NCBI RefSeq assembly: GCF_016238445.1
Contig: NZ_JABANU010000013.1
Span: forward strand, 1 to 64,000
Reading direction: 5' to 3'
DNA length: 64,000 nucleotides
DNA from: Staphylococcus canis
GTDB lineage: Bacteria; Bacillota; Bacilli; Staphylococcales; Staphylococcaceae
Positions 1 to 8,947 of the stretch are shown here, one piece after another. Made by a program: the position numbers and the translations under genes. Every line of letters begins with the position of its first letter. Position 1 is the stretch's first letter. A model generated the notes under the pieces. It did no database searches. It worked only from the letters and a program-made list of their open reading frames with translations, and had not been told where the DNA came from.

Positions 1-131
1 ATATATCAATTACTATAATAACGTAAGAAGAAAAGTAAATTTAAAAGGCAAGACTCCTGTTGAATACAGAAATCTTGCCTTAGGAAAATAGCTTAATCAA
101 AAAGTTCAACTTTTTGGGTTCACTACACAAT

Positions 132-151
132 AAGGCAAGACTAGCCTTTTT
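132..151 (+). terminator. Short intrinsic terminator-like hairpin
   Basis: AAGGC at 132-136 pairs with GCCTT at 144-148, followed by T residues. The stem is only 5 bp, so strength is doubtful. It probably ends transcription entering from the left. Confidence 0.4.
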
Positions 152-168
152 AATTTATTAAATTTATT

Positions 169-239
169 GCCTAAGTGTTAAGAAATAATGCCTAAGTGTT
201 AATTTGACGTAAATTTATCATTCGTTTTGCTTAAGTGTT
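169..239 (+). repeat. Three direct repeats GCYTAAGTGTT
   Basis: Copies start at 169, 190 and 229, so spacings are 21 and 39 bp, close to two and four helical turns. They lie about 100 bp upstream of the hydrolase start codon. Such phased repeats are typical of a protein-binding site, but no known staphylococcal operator comes to mind. Confidence 0.4.
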
Positions 240-334
240 TGATTTTTATACGTAACTGTAATAAGTAAAGAAAGTGTTGGAAGCTATAACATGTGGTAAA
301 GTTAAATAAAGCACTTTAAGAAGGGTGTGTTACG

Positions 335-1261
335 ATGTTAAAAAATGAAGTTCAAAAAATAGCTGTATCAGATGATACTATGATTGAAACTTTAGTAGAT
401 ACCGCAGATAATCAAGCAGTTGGGATCATACATATATTTCATGGTATGTCTGAACATATGGAACGTTATGATGCGTTAGTTCAAGTATTAAATCAAAATG
501 GTTACCACGTTATTCGTCATAATCATCGTGGTCACGGTAAGGAAATTGATTCTAAACGAGGACATTTTGATTCTATTGCACAAGTTGTACAAGATGCATA
601 TGAAATTCAAACTACTTATCGGTCTCAATTTGAGGATCATCTACCCTACATTGTTTTAGGTCATTCAATGGGTTCTATTATTGCACGTCAATATTTGCAA
701 CAACATTCTAATGAAGTGGATGGCATGATTTTATCAGGTACAGGCTTATTCCCAATGTGGCAAGGTGTTTTTGTTATTCCATTATTGAAATTAATCACCT
801 TGATAGGTAGTAAGAAACGAATTACAAAATGGCTTAATTATATTATGGTGCAACAGTTTAATAAGCCTTTTAAACCATTGCGTACTCCGAGTGATTGGTT
901 AAGTTCAGACGAATCACAAGTAGACGCATATGTGAATGATCCTTATTCTGGATTTTTAGTATCAAATCAACTGATATACAGTGTAGTGAAAAGTATGATT
1001 CAAACAGGTCGACACCGTAATATTAAGAAAATTAAAAGTGATGTGCCAATTTTAATGATATCAGGTAAAGAAGATTCTTTTGGTGAACAAGGTAAAGGGG
1101 TACGTCGACTTGGTCAAAAGTTAAAAAAAGGTGGAATAGAACATATTACAATACAGTTATATACCAATAAGCGTCATGAAATTTTATTTGAAAAAGACCA
1201 TGAAAATGTATGGAAGCATATGTTAGACTGGATAAGTCGTCAAATTATACGTAAAAAATAA
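335..1261 (+). CDS. Alpha/beta hydrolase, lysophospholipase/monoacylglycerol lipase-like
   Basis: A 308-aa serine hydrolase of the alpha/beta fold. The oxyanion-loop motif HGMSEH is near residue 36 and the nucleophile elbow GHSMGS near residue 110. The C-terminal EDSFGE and NKRHEIL segments fit the catalytic Asp and His. This is the monoacylglycerol lipase-like family, which cleaves lipid esters; the true substrate cannot be read from sequence. There is no signal peptide, so it is cytoplasmic. The start ATG follows an AAGGGTG ribosome site. The gene lies 1 nt before miaA and probably shares its transcript, as in other staphylococci. Confidence 0.85.
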   Translation: MLKNEVQKIAVSDDTMIETLVDTADNQAVGIIHIFHGMSEHMERYDALVQVLNQNGYHVIRHNHRGHGKEIDSKRGHFDSIAQVVQDAYEIQTTYRSQFEDHLPYIVLGHSMGSIIARQYLQQHSNEVDGMILSGTGLFPMWQGVFVIPLLKLITLIGSKKRITKWLNYIMVQQFNKPFKPLRTPSDWLSSDESQVDAYVNDPYSGFLVSNQLIYSVVKSMIQTGRHRNIKKIKSDVPILMISGKEDSFGEQGKGVRRLGQKLKKGGIEHITIQLYTNKRHEILFEKDHENVWKHMLDWISRQIIRKK

Positions 1262-1262
1262 A

Positions 1263-2222
1263 GTGAGTGATAATGTGAAGCAAAACAAACCATTCTTGGT
1301 CGTTATCGTAGGGCCAACAGCAAGTGGGAAAACAGAATTAGGGGTTGAACTGGCTCGAAAAATAAATGGAGAAATCATCAGTGGAGACTCGATGCAAGTT
1401 TATAAGTATATGGATATTGGAACAGCCAAAGTGACTAGAGAGGAAATGAAAGGTGTACCTCATCATTTAATAGATATTTTAACACCAGATGAAACTTTTT
1501 CAGCTTATGACTTTCAACAACAGGCTAAAAGGCTAATAGAAGACATTTCGTCTAGAGGTAAGATACCTATTATTGTAGGAGGCACGGGTCTATATATTCA
1601 ATCAGTGATTTATAACTATGCTTTTGAAAAAGAAGAAATATCTGATCATCAACGCCAAAAAGTACAGGCACAGCTGAAAAAGTTTGATGATTATTCGAAT
1701 GAAGCATTGCACACCTATCTTGGCACATTCGACCCGAAATCCCAGGAGAATATACATCCAAACAACCGTCAACGTGTCCTTAGAGCGATAGAATATTACT
1801 TGACTACAAAAAAAATTTTAAGTAATCGCAAGAAAAGTACCCAATTGACTGAAAATTATGATACATTATTAGTAGGGATAGAAATGTCGCGTGATACATT
1901 GTATTCACGAATAAATAATCGCGTGGACATTATGTTGTCTCAAGGTTTATTGAAAGAAGTGCAACAACTTATTGAATTAGGTTATGAAACGTATCAAAGT
2001 ATGCAAGCAATTGGGTACAAGGAATTAGTCCCAGTTGTTAAAGGTGAGATGCCACTCGAATTGGCAACCGAAAAACTTAAGCAAAACTCACGTCGTTATG
2101 CTAAACGACAACTTACGTGGTTTAAAAATCAACTTAATGTTCATTGGTTAGATAGAGAGAAGATGTCACTTACTTCAATGTTATCTGAGCTCACAACCCG
2201 AATAAATCAAAGGAGCAATTAA
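1263..2222 (+). CDS. miaA: tRNA dimethylallyltransferase MiaA
   Basis: Transfers a dimethylallyl group to A37 of tRNAs reading UNN codons. The P-loop GPTASGKTEL is near residue 17, followed by the ISGDSMQVYK substrate motif and the GGTGLYIQS and HPNNRQRVLRA motifs. The KELVPV and YAKRQLTWFKNQ region completes the family. Length is close to the usual ~311 aa. The start is GTG at 1263, 1 nt after the hydrolase stop. A second GTG at 1275 would give 315 aa and resembles the shorter N-terminus of the S. aureus protein. Followed by hfq after 1 nt, the conserved miaA-hfq operon. Confidence 0.95.
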   Translation: MSDNVKQNKPFLVVIVGPTASGKTELGVELARKINGEIISGDSMQVYKYMDIGTAKVTREEMKGVPHHLIDILTPDETFSAYDFQQQAKRLIEDISSRGKIPIIVGGTGLYIQSVIYNYAFEKEEISDHQRQKVQAQLKKFDDYSNEALHTYLGTFDPKSQENIHPNNRQRVLRAIEYYLTTKKILSNRKKSTQLTENYDTLLVGIEMSRDTLYSRINNRVDIMLSQGLLKEVQQLIELGYETYQSMQAIGYKELVPVVKGEMPLELATEKLKQNSRRYAKRQLTWFKNQLNVHWLDREKMSLTSMLSELTTRINQRSN

Positions 2223-2223
2223 C

Positions 2224-2436
2224 ATGGTTGAGAATCAAAACATTCAAGACAAATACTTAGAAAACTTTAAAAATGAGGAGATAGAAATCACGGTATTTTT
2301 AACGAATGGATTTCAATTACGAGGAAAAATAGAAGATTACGACAGCACAGTAATTGACTTTTTCTCACAAGGAAAACATCATGTAATTTACAAACATGCA
2401 ATCAGTACATTTTTAGAAGGTACAACAGAGGCATAA
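2224..2436 (+). CDS. hfq: RNA-binding protein Hfq
   Basis: A 70-aa Sm-like protein. It has the N-terminal helix (NIQDKYLENF), the Sm1 core with a GFQLRGKIEDYD strand, and the Sm2 signature as IYKHAIST, where most bacteria have YKHAI/VS. Hfq forms a hexameric ring that binds small RNAs, though its role in staphylococci is weaker than in enterics. The start is ATG with GGAG upstream, one base after the miaA stop. The short acidic tail is typical of Gram-positive forms. Confidence 0.93.
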   Translation: MVENQNIQDKYLENFKNEEIEITVFLTNGFQLRGKIEDYDSTVIDFFSQGKHHVIYKHAISTFLEGTTEA

Positions 2437-2536
2437 AAATGACATGCGTTTACGATAAGGCAAATCACATCGTAAACATTTTCCGAACTCATGGGTTGAT
2501 AGTTCATTGTTGTAAAAACGAAACCCCTAAGTAACT

Positions 2537-2592
2537 AAAACAGTACGGTGTTGGACACATTAAAACATCTTAATCCAACCTCGTACTGTTTT
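2537..2592. terminator. Bidirectional terminator between hfq and glutathione peroxidase
   Basis: AAAACAGTACG (2537-2547) pairs with CGTACTGTTTT (2582-2592), and an inner TGTTGGA/TCCAAC pairing extends the stem. A/T runs on both sides allow use by the rightward hfq transcript and the leftward peroxidase transcript. Confidence 0.8.
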
Positions 2593-2598
2593 AAATTA

Positions 2599-3072
2599 TT
2601 ATAAAATTGCTTCAATATCCTTTTTAAGATTTGAAGGTGTTTTCTGAGGTGAGAAACGTTTGACCACATTACCTTCACGATCTATTAAAAACTTAGTAAA
2701 ATTCCACTTTATACGTTCTCCAAACATCCCTGATTGATGTGATTTTAAGTATTGAAATAAAGGATGCGCATTGTCACCATTAACATCAATTTTTTCGTGC
2801 ATTGGAAAAGTCACACCATAGTTCAATTTACAATTAGCTTCAGCTTCAATACTTGACCCAGGTTCTTGTTTCCCAAATTGGTTGCTAGGGAATCCTAAAA
2901 CAATAAAACCTTGATCTTGGTATGTTTTATATAATGTTTGTAATCCTTCAAACTGTGGCGTAAACCCACATTCACTTGCTGTATTCACAATAAGTATCAC
3001 TTGGTCTTTATATTCTGATAATGGATATGTTGTACCATCAGCTCGTGTCACTTCGATATCATAAAAATTCAT
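2599..3072 (-). CDS. bsaA: Glutathione peroxidase-family thiol peroxidase
   Basis: A 157-aa GPx-fold peroxidase that reduces peroxides with a catalytic cysteine. The active-site motif [11 protein letters not shown] is near residue 32, the FPSNQF motif near 64, and the WNFTKFL motif near 125. The active site is Cys, not selenocysteine, and staphylococci lack glutathione, so thioredoxin or bacillithiol is the likely reductant. I chose the ATG at 3072 because AGGGGTG lies just upstream on that strand; a longer frame has no ribosome site. It is divergent from hflX. Confidence 0.92.
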   Translation of the reverse strand: MNFYDIEVTRADGTTYPLSEYKDQVILIVNTASECGFTPQFEGLQTLYKTYQDQGFIVLGFPSNQFGKQEPGSSIEAEANCKLNYGVTFPMHEKIDVNGDNAHPLFQYLKSHQSGMFGERIKWNFTKFLIDREGNVVKRFSPQKTPSNLKKDIEAIL

Positions 3073-3179
3073 TATATTCACCCCTAAAATCACTATATCA
3101 CAATGAAGGAAATTCGTCTCAATGCATAACCTATGATAGAATACAATATAATACATATTTTTAAAGCGTGGTGAAAATA

Positions 3180-4412
3180 TTGACAAGTGATATGCATTCT
3201 ACTCAAATCGAAAGAGAAAAAGCATTGCTTGTAGGTGTTGATTTATTTCAATCAGAATACGATTTTGAAAGTACAATGGATGAATTAAGTGCACTAGCAA
3301 AAACCTGTCAACTTGATGTTGAAGGTACATTTGAACAAAGTAAAAATCAGTTTGACCAAAAATATTATGTAGGTAAAGGCAAACTTCAAGATATTCAAGA
3401 CTTCGTACAAGCTCAAAATATAGAGGTCTTAGTGGCAAATGACGAGTTGACAACAGCTCAATCTAAAAATCTCAATGCTACTTTGGGGATAAAAGTTATT
3501 GACCGGACTCAGCTCATTTTAGAAATTTTTGCAATGCGTGCGCAAAGTAAAGAAGGGCAACTTCAAGTTGAATATGCACAATTAGATTATTTACTCCCTC
3601 GATTAGCAGGACATGGTAAGAGTCTTTCTAGGCTTGGTGGCGGTATAGGTACTAGAGGCCCAGGAGAGACGAAGTTAGAAATGGACAGACGTCATATTAG
3701 AACGCGAATGAATGAAATTAAACGTAAACTTCAAAAAGTGACTGCACATCGTGAAAGATATCGTCAACAAAGAATAAATCAAAACGTATTTCAAGTTTCC
3801 TTAATTGGTTATACAAACGCAGGGAAATCATCTTGGTTTAACCAATTAACAGACGCTGAAACGTATGAAAAAGATCAATTGTTTGCGACTTTAGATCCCA
3901 AGACTAGAAAGCTTAAAATAAATGAAGGATTTGAATTAATTATTTCTGACACAGTTGGATTTATTCAAAAGTTACCAACAACGCTTATTGAAGCTTTTAA
4001 ATCAACGCTAGAAGAAGCGAAGCAAGCAGATTTATTACTTCACGTGGTCGATACAAGTCATTCTGAATATAAAATACAATATGATACCGTCAATCAAATC
4101 ATTAATGAACTTGAGATGTCACATATTCCACAAGTTGTTTTATTTAATAAAAGAGATTTAAGAGACTCAAAAGCTACAATCCCTGTAATCGGAAAACCGT
4201 CTATTTATGTGTCGGCATATATTACTGAAGATATCGAAAGCGTGAAATCTATTTTATTTGAACAAATTAAAACTTTATTTACGTACTATGAAGAAGTACT
4301 TCAAAGTGATGAGGCGGATAGATTATATGACCTCAAACAAAATACATTAGTTGATAGTTTGACCTTTGATGAAAGTAATCAAACGTATATTGTCAAAGGA
4401 TATCGAAAATAA
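3180..4412 (+). CDS. hflX: Ribosome-associated GTPase HflX
   Basis: A ~410-aa GTPase that binds and splits stalled 70S ribosomes. The N-terminal HflX domain contains the [15 protein letters not shown] loop, followed by a helical linker. The G domain has G1 [11 protein letters not shown]3 DTVGFI and G4 NKRD. I favour the TTG start at 3180, because GGTG at 3170-3173 sits 6 nt upstream; GTG at 3168 or 3171 would lack a ribosome site. It precedes the PLP-enzyme gene by 18 nt, suggesting one transcript. Confidence 0.92.
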   Translation: MTSDMHSTQIEREKALLVGVDLFQSEYDFESTMDELSALAKTCQLDVEGTFEQSKNQFDQKYYVGKGKLQDIQDFVQAQNIEVLVANDELTTAQSKNLNATLGIKVIDRTQLILEIFAMRAQSKEGQLQVEYAQLDYLLPRLAGHGKSLSRLGGGIGTRGPGETKLEMDRRHIRTRMNEIKRKLQKVTAHRERYRQQRINQNVFQVSLIGYTNAGKSSWFNQLTDAETYEKDQLFATLDPKTRKLKINEGFELIISDTVGFIQKLPTTLIEAFKSTLEEAKQADLLLHVVDTSHSEYKIQYDTVNQIINELEMSHIPQVVLFNKRDLRDSKATIPVIGKPSIYVSAYITEDIESVKSILFEQIKTLFTYYEEVLQSDEADRLYDLKQNTLVDSLTFDESNQTYIVKGYRK

Positions 4413-4430
4413 TTAGAAAGAAGTAGAGTT

Positions 4431-5675
4431 ATGGAAAAATTAAAGAATCTTATCAAAGATGTTGAAACAACATTAGAACCCTATTTTAAAGAAATCGAAT
4501 ACCGTGCCTTTGAAAATCAATCACGGGTATTAGATGCATTTCATAAAGTTAAAATAACTGAAACGGATTTAGTTGGTACAACAGGATATGGTTATGATGA
4601 TTTAGGACGAGATCATTTGGAGGCTGTTTATGCTGAAACGTTTAAAGCAGAAGATGCCTTAGTAAGACCGCAATTAATTTCAGGTACACATGCTATCACG
4701 GTCGCATTACAAAGTCTTTTAAAACCTGGAGATACACTCATGTACATTACAGGTAGACCTTATGATACTTTGTTGGAAGTGATTGGTGTCAATGGCAATG
4801 GTATTGAGAGTTTAAAAGAATATGGGATAGCATATAAAGATGTCGCACTAAAAGATGGGGTAATTGATGTAGAAACCGTGCTTAAATCTATAGATCAGTC
4901 CACTAAAGTAATTGCTATTCAACGCTCTAAAGGATATGATCAACGCCCTTCAGTTGCTATAAGTGACATTGAAAAAGCTATTAAGCAAATCAAGGACGTA
5001 TATCCAGAGATCACTATTTTTGTTGATAATTGCTATGGAGAATTTGTTGAAACCCGTGAACCTATTGAAGTTGGAGCAGATCTCATGGCAGGATCACTGA
5101 TTAAAAATCCAGGGGGTGGTTTAGCTAAAATTGGAGGTTATATTGTTGGGCGAAAAGATTTAGTTGAAAGATGCGGCTATCGTCTCACAGCTCCTGGTAT
5201 TGGAAAAGAAGCAGGCGCCTCTTTGAATTCTTTACAAGAAATGTATCAAGGTTTCTTTTTGAGCCCTCATGTCGTGAGTCAAAGTTTAAAAGGAGCTTTA
5301 TTTACTAGTTTGTTGCTAGAACGATTAGATATGCGTACTACACCGCGTTATGATGCACATCGTACGGATTTGATTCAAACTGTTACTTTTGATACTAAAG
5401 AACAGATGATAGATTTTTGTCAAAGCATTCAACATGCTTCGCCAATCAATGCGCATTTCAGTCCTGAACCAAGCTATATGCCAGGATATGAAGATGACGT
5501 TATCATGGCAGCTGGTACGTTTATTCAAGGTTCTTCTATCGAATTATCAGCAGATGGACCAATTCGTCCTCCGTATGAAGCTTATATTCAAGGTGGCTTA
5601 ACATATGAGCATGTAAAAATTGCTGTAACGAGAGCAGTTGAAAAACTTATACAACAAGGTCTTATCGCTATATAA
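4431..5675 (+). CDS. PLP-dependent enzyme of the methionine gamma-lyase / 'aluminium resistance' family
   Basis: A 414-aa fold-type I PLP enzyme. The SGTHAI stretch binds cofactor phosphate near residue 84, VDNCYGEF holds the cofactor aspartate near 200, and the SLIKNPGGG lysine near 220 is the likely Schiff-base residue. The family is often annotated as aluminium resistance protein or methionine gamma-lyase-like; its substrate is not settled. It lies just upstream of glnR in staphylococci, bacilli and listeria, a conserved neighbourhood that links it loosely to nitrogen metabolism. Confidence 0.85.
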   Translation: MEKLKNLIKDVETTLEPYFKEIEYRAFENQSRVLDAFHKVKITETDLVGTTGYGYDDLGRDHLEAVYAETFKAEDALVRPQLISGTHAITVALQSLLKPGDTLMYITGRPYDTLLEVIGVNGNGIESLKEYGIAYKDVALKDGVIDVETVLKSIDQSTKVIAIQRSKGYDQRPSVAISDIEKAIKQIKDVYPEITIFVDNCYGEFVETREPIEVGADLMAGSLIKNPGGGLAKIGGYIVGRKDLVERCGYRLTAPGIGKEAGASLNSLQEMYQGFFLSPHVVSQSLKGALFTSLLLERLDMRTTPRYDAHRTDLIQTVTFDTKEQMIDFCQSIQHASPINAHFSPEPSYMPGYEDDVIMAAGTFIQGSSIELSADGPIRPPYEAYIQGGLTYEHVKIAVTRAVEKLIQQGLIAI

Positions 5676-5705
5676 AACCATTTTAATCAAGAGTTAAAAA
5701 TTTCA

Positions 5706-5722
5706 TGTCAGGTTTTCTTACA
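5706..5722. promoter_or_regulatory. GlnR operator upstream of glnRA
   Basis: TGTCA-N7-TTACA matches the GlnR/TnrA consensus TGTNA-N7-TNACA exactly. It ends 5 bp before the -35 box of the glnR promoter, so bound GlnR would block RNA polymerase and give autorepression of glnRA. Confidence 0.8.
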
Positions 5723-5727
5723 TATTT

Positions 5728-5756
5728 TTGAAATCACTTTTAAGGTATGCTATCTT
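5728..5756 (+). promoter_or_regulatory. glnRA promoter
   Basis: -35 TTGAAA at 5728-5733, a 17-bp spacer, and -10 TATCTT at 5751-5756. It lies just downstream of the GlnR operator and about 35 bp before the glnR start codon. Confidence 0.7.
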
Positions 5757-5791
5757 TAGTGTAAGTTCACAAGTCAAGGAGATGTGGGAAA

Positions 5792-6160
5792 TTGGATAAT
5801 GATAAAATACGTCGCAATATGCCTGTATTTCCGATGAGCGTTGTGAGTAAGTTAACTGAACTGACACCAAGACAAATTCGCTATTATGAAACACATGAAT
5901 TAGTTAAGCCCGCTCGAACAGAAGGCAATAAACGATTGTTTTCTTTAAATGACTTAGAGAACTTACTTTCAATTAAACATTTACTTGAAAAAGGGTTTAA
6001 TATGAAAGGAATTAAACAGATAATGTGTAACACTGAACCTAGAGCAAATGATGATGAGGCAACACAGTTAAGAAAACAGATGTTAGTTGACACGACTCAA
6101 AAACCGCAACATGAATCAATTCCGTTAAATCGTGGCGACCTATCACGTTTTTTTAAATAA
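5792..6160 (+). CDS. glnR: Glutamine synthetase repressor GlnR
   Basis: A 122-aa MerR-family repressor. The N-terminal winged helix-turn-helix contains the signature TPRQIRYYETHELV and the recognition wing. The conserved C-terminal SIPLNRGDLSRFFK tail is the segment through which feedback-inhibited glutamine synthetase stabilises GlnR on DNA. The start is TTG, preceded by AAGGAG; no in-frame ATG fits. It is followed by glnA after 24 nt, the dicistronic operon found across Firmicutes. Confidence 0.95.
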   Translation: MDNDKIRRNMPVFPMSVVSKLTELTPRQIRYYETHELVKPARTEGNKRLFSLNDLENLLSIKHLLEKGFNMKGIKQIMCNTEPRANDDEATQLRKQMLVDTTQKPQHESIPLNRGDLSRFFK

Positions 6161-6184
6161 AAAATTACTGGGGGACAATACCTT

Positions 6185-7525
6185 ATGTCAAAACAAAAGT
6201 TCACAAAAGATGATATTCGACATTTTGCAGAAGAAGAAAATGTAAGATATTTACGTTTACAATTTACTGATATTTTAGGCACAATTAAGAACGTAGAAGT
6301 ACCTGTAAGCCAACTTGAAAAAGTGTTAGACAATCAAATGATGTTTGATGGTTCTTCTATTGAAGGATTCGTTCGTATTGAAGAATCAGATATGTATTTA
6401 TATCCGGATTTAGATACTTGGGTTATTTTTCCATGGACAGCAGGACAAGGCAAAGTAGCGCGTTTAATTTGTGATATTTATACAACAGACCATAAACCAT
6501 TCGAAGGGGATCCACGTAGTAACTTAAAACGTGTACTTAAAAAAATGGAAGATATGGGATACACTGATTTCAACCTAGGGCCTGAGCCAGAATTTTTCTT
6601 ATTTAAATTAGACGAAAAAGGCGAACCTACTATGGAACTTAATGACCACGGTGGATACTTCGACTTAGCGCCTACTGATTTAGGTGAAAACTGCCGTCGT
6701 GATATCGTTTTAGAACTAGAAGATATGGGCTTTGACATTGAAGCATCACACCATGAAGTTGCGCCAGGTCAACATGAAATTGACTTCAAATATGCAGATG
6801 CAATTTCAGCATGTGACAACATTCAAACATTCAAATTAGTTGTAAAAACAATTGCACGTAAACATAATTTACATGCGACATTTATGCCAAAACCATTATT
6901 TGGTGTAAATGGAAGCGGTATGCACTTTAACGTTTCATTATTCAAAGGTAAGGAAAATGCTTTCTTTGATGAAAATGGAGAAATGCAATTAACTGAAGAC
7001 GCGTATCATTTCATTGCAGGTTGTATGAAAAATGCACGTGGTTACACTGCAGTATGTAATCCACTTGTAAACTCATATAAACGCTTAGTACCTGGTTATG
7101 AAGCACCAAGTTATATTGCATGGAGTGGTAAGAACCGTTCACCATTAGTACGTGTCCCAACTTCACGTGGATTATCAACACGTGTTGAAATCCGCTCAGT
7201 TGACCCATCTGCAAACCCTTATATGGCATTAGCAGCAATTTTAGAAGCCGGATTAGATGGTATTGAAAATAAATTAGAAGTACCAGAGCCAGTAAATCAA
7301 AACATTTATGAAATGAATCGTGAAGAGCGTGAAGCGGTAGGTATTGAAGACTTACCTTCTACATTATATACAGCATTAAAAGCAATGCGTGAAAATTCAA
7401 CGATTAAATCAGCATTAGGCGATCATATCTATAATCAATTCATTAATTCTAAATCTATCGAATGGGATTATTATAGAACACAAGTGTCTGAATGGGAAAT
7501 TGACCAGTATATGAAACAATACTAA
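6185..7525 (+). CDS. glnA: Glutamine synthetase, type I
   Basis: A 446-aa GSI-alpha enzyme that makes glutamine from glutamate, ammonia and ATP. The FDGSSIEGF motif, the [18 protein letters not shown] signature and the [14 protein letters not shown] active-site segment are all present. There is no adenylylation site, as expected for the feedback-inhibited Gram-positive form. The last 45 bp (7481-7525) form the core of the prophage attachment site. The distal end of this copy may therefore be phage-derived, but it keeps the full 446-aa length. Confidence 0.97.
   Translation: MSKQKFTKDDIRHFAEEENVRYLRLQFTDILGTIKNVEVPVSQLEKVLDNQMMFDGSSIEGFVRIEESDMYLYPDLDTWVIFPWTAGQGKVARLICDIYTTDHKPFEGDPRSNLKRVLKKMEDMGYTDFNLGPEPEFFLFKLDEKGEPTMELNDHGGYFDLAPTDLGENCRRDIVLELEDMGFDIEASHHEVAPGQHEIDFKYADAISACDNIQTFKLVVKTIARKHNLHATFMPKPLFGVNGSGMHFNVSLFKGKENAFFDENGEMQLTEDAYHFIAGCMKNARGYTAVCNPLVNSYKRLVPGYEAPSYIAWSGKNRSPLVRVPTSRGLSTRVEIRSVDPSANPYMALAAILEAGLDGIENKLEVPEPVNQNIYEMNREEREAVGIEDLPSTLYTALKAMRENSTIKSALGDHIYNQFINSKSIEWDYYRTQVSEWEIDQYMKQY
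7481..7525 (+). repeat. attL, 45-bp core shared with attR
   Basis: This sequence, the end of glnA including its stop codon, recurs identically at 50215-50259. Flanking similarity extends to the terminator hairpin on the right. Integration therefore swaps in a phage-carried copy of the glnA end. The exact crossover point inside the core cannot be told. Confidence 0.9.
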
Positions 7526-7532
7526 GCCAGAG

Positions 7533-7566
7533 AACCCTTGAAGCTATTAGCTTTGAGGGTTTTTTA
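7533..7566 (+). terminator. glnA terminator supplied by the phage half of attL
   Basis: AACCCTTGAAGCT pairs with AGCTTTGAGGGTT and is followed by a T run. A close variant is found after attR (50266-50298) with a different loop. By the logic of integration this copy comes from attP, so the phage restores both the coding end and the terminator of glnA. Confidence 0.85.
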
Positions 7567-7619
7567 TTTGCACCCGGTTTTTATTTTTTTATTCAATTGG
7601 GTGCAAAATGGGTGCACAC

Positions 7620-8750
7620 TTATCCGAAAAGATTGTTATTATTAATAAACTTTTCAAAGTCTTCTTTAGCTTTCTTATTCATATTTTCAGTTACATGACT
7701 ATATACTTGTTCAGTAATAGCCATCGTCTTATGTCCCAGGCGCTCTTGAATGACTTTCATTGGTACATTACTTTCTAATAAAAGCGTTGCGTGTGTATGA
7801 CGTAATTTGTGAATACTCAAACCATTTCCTTCACCTAATATTTTTTCAGTGACATATTTCATCGTGTTGTGTGTAGTACTTCGAGGAATTGCGTCGCCGA
7901 ATTCATTACAAAATATAAAATCATGCGTGTCATTATAAACATCTTCATTAACTATTCGATTTGCATTTTGTAGATATTTGAATTTGGTTAATTCTTTGGC
8001 TAATTCGTCAGTAATATATATCATTCTATTCTCTTTATTTTTAGTAGTATTCCATCTATCGTGCTTTTGGTCGTATGACTTAGTAATAGATAACGTTTTA
8101 TCTTTGCTGTTGTAATCAGACCATTGCAGCGCATTAGCTTCGCCTACGCGTATACCTGTTTCGAGCATTGTCCTGAACATATAATATTGATGAATATCCC
8201 TTTTTTTAACCATATTTAGAAATGGTTTGATTTTTTCTTTTGGTAAATACTGAGCTTTTTGTGGTTCGTTTAAATCTCGATGTTTAAGTTCAACGCCTTC
8301 ACATGGATTAGCAACTAAAATGCGATCGTACACTGCTCTTTGTAATGCTCTTTTTAAAAATGAATGTGATTTTTTAATAGTGGATTTACTGTATTTTTTA
8401 TCGATTAAATCATTAATGAATTCTTGATGTTTTGAAGGTGTGATATTTTTAATAGGGATATTCCCATAAAATTTTAACACGCGCATCTTAGAGAATTTTT
8501 CGATTTCAATCGTACTTTGGCTTAGTTTATTATTTCTCCAGGTTTTTGAATAATATTCCAACCAATCTTCGAGAAGGTAGTTAATAGTTTCATTCATACC
8601 TTGATTCATAGAGTTTTCAACTTCGATAGCAGCACGTCTAGCCTCTGCTTTAGTCATGAATCCACTTTTAGATATAGATTTTCTATTTCCATTTTCATCG
8701 GTATAAAAAATGCGATATCTCCATTTCTTTCCTCTTTTTTCAAGTTGCAT
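7620..8750 (-). CDS. int: Tyrosine-family site-specific integrase
   Basis: A 376-aa phage recombinase. The N-terminus is an arm-binding domain of the AP2-like type (KKWRYRIFYTDENG), followed by a SAM-like core-binding domain. The catalytic domain has TGIRVGEANALQW (first Arg), HKLRHTHATLL (His-x-x-Arg) and LGHKTMAITEQVYSH (His and nucleophile Tyr). It recombines attP with the end of glnA. It is transcribed toward attL, with its stop about 95 bp from the attL core. No excisionase gene could be identified with confidence. Confidence 0.95.
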   Translation of the reverse strand: MQLEKRGKKWRYRIFYTDENGNRKSISKSGFMTKAEARRAAIEVENSMNQGMNETINYLLEDWLEYYSKTWRNNKLSQSTIEIEKFSKMRVLKFYGNIPIKNITPSKHQEFINDLIDKKYSKSTIKKSHSFLKRALQRAVYDRILVANPCEGVELKHRDLNEPQKAQYLPKEKIKPFLNMVKKRDIHQYYMFRTMLETGIRVGEANALQWSDYNSKDKTLSITKSYDQKHDRWNTTKNKENRMIYITDELAKELTKFKYLQNANRIVNEDVYNDTHDFIFCNEFGDAIPRSTTHNTMKYVTEKILGEGNGLSIHKLRHTHATLLLESNVPMKVIQERLGHKTMAITEQVYSHVTENMNKKAKEDFEKFINNNNLFG

Positions 8751-8817
8751 AAAAAATCACTCCTTAATTAGTAAAAAAGTAAAAAATAATAAGGGTACAG
8801 GAGTACCCGATGAATTG

Positions 8818-8850
8818 CAAAAAAAAGACACCTATATAAAATAGGTGCCA
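8818..8850 (-). terminator. Leftward terminator after the MazF-like gene
   Basis: On the minus strand GGCACCTAT-ttat-ATAGGTGTC is followed by a run of T (A run at 8818-8826 on the plus strand). It separates the accessory genes from int. Confidence 0.75.
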
Positions 8851-8876
8851 CTTATAATTATAAGATTAAAGGTTTA

Positions 8877-8894
8877 CTATTCATAAATGAATAG
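8877..8894. repeat. 18-bp near-perfect palindrome between int and accessory genes
   Basis: CTATTCAT and ATGAATAG are exact inverted arms around AA. It lies upstream of int, so it may be an operator or recombination-accessory protein site. No function is shown by sequence alone. Confidence 0.4.
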
Positions 8895-8947
8895 CGAATA
8901 TCAATAATGTTTAGGGAATCTCCCTTATATATTAGTATAGTAGCACC

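Larger units (their letters stand above)
1..334. other. Intergenic leader with alternative hairpins and direct repeats
   Basis: No gene is seen. Four segments can pair in mutually exclusive ways: 45-53 with 73-81, 73-81 with 132-140, and 132-136 with 144-148. The last is a short hairpin followed by five T, so it looks like a terminator. The motif GCYTAAGTGTT then occurs three times, at 169-179, 190-200 and 229-239. The region may simply be the end of the upstream transcript (glpD in the usual staphylococcal order) plus the promoter region of the hydrolase gene. Confidence 0.5.
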
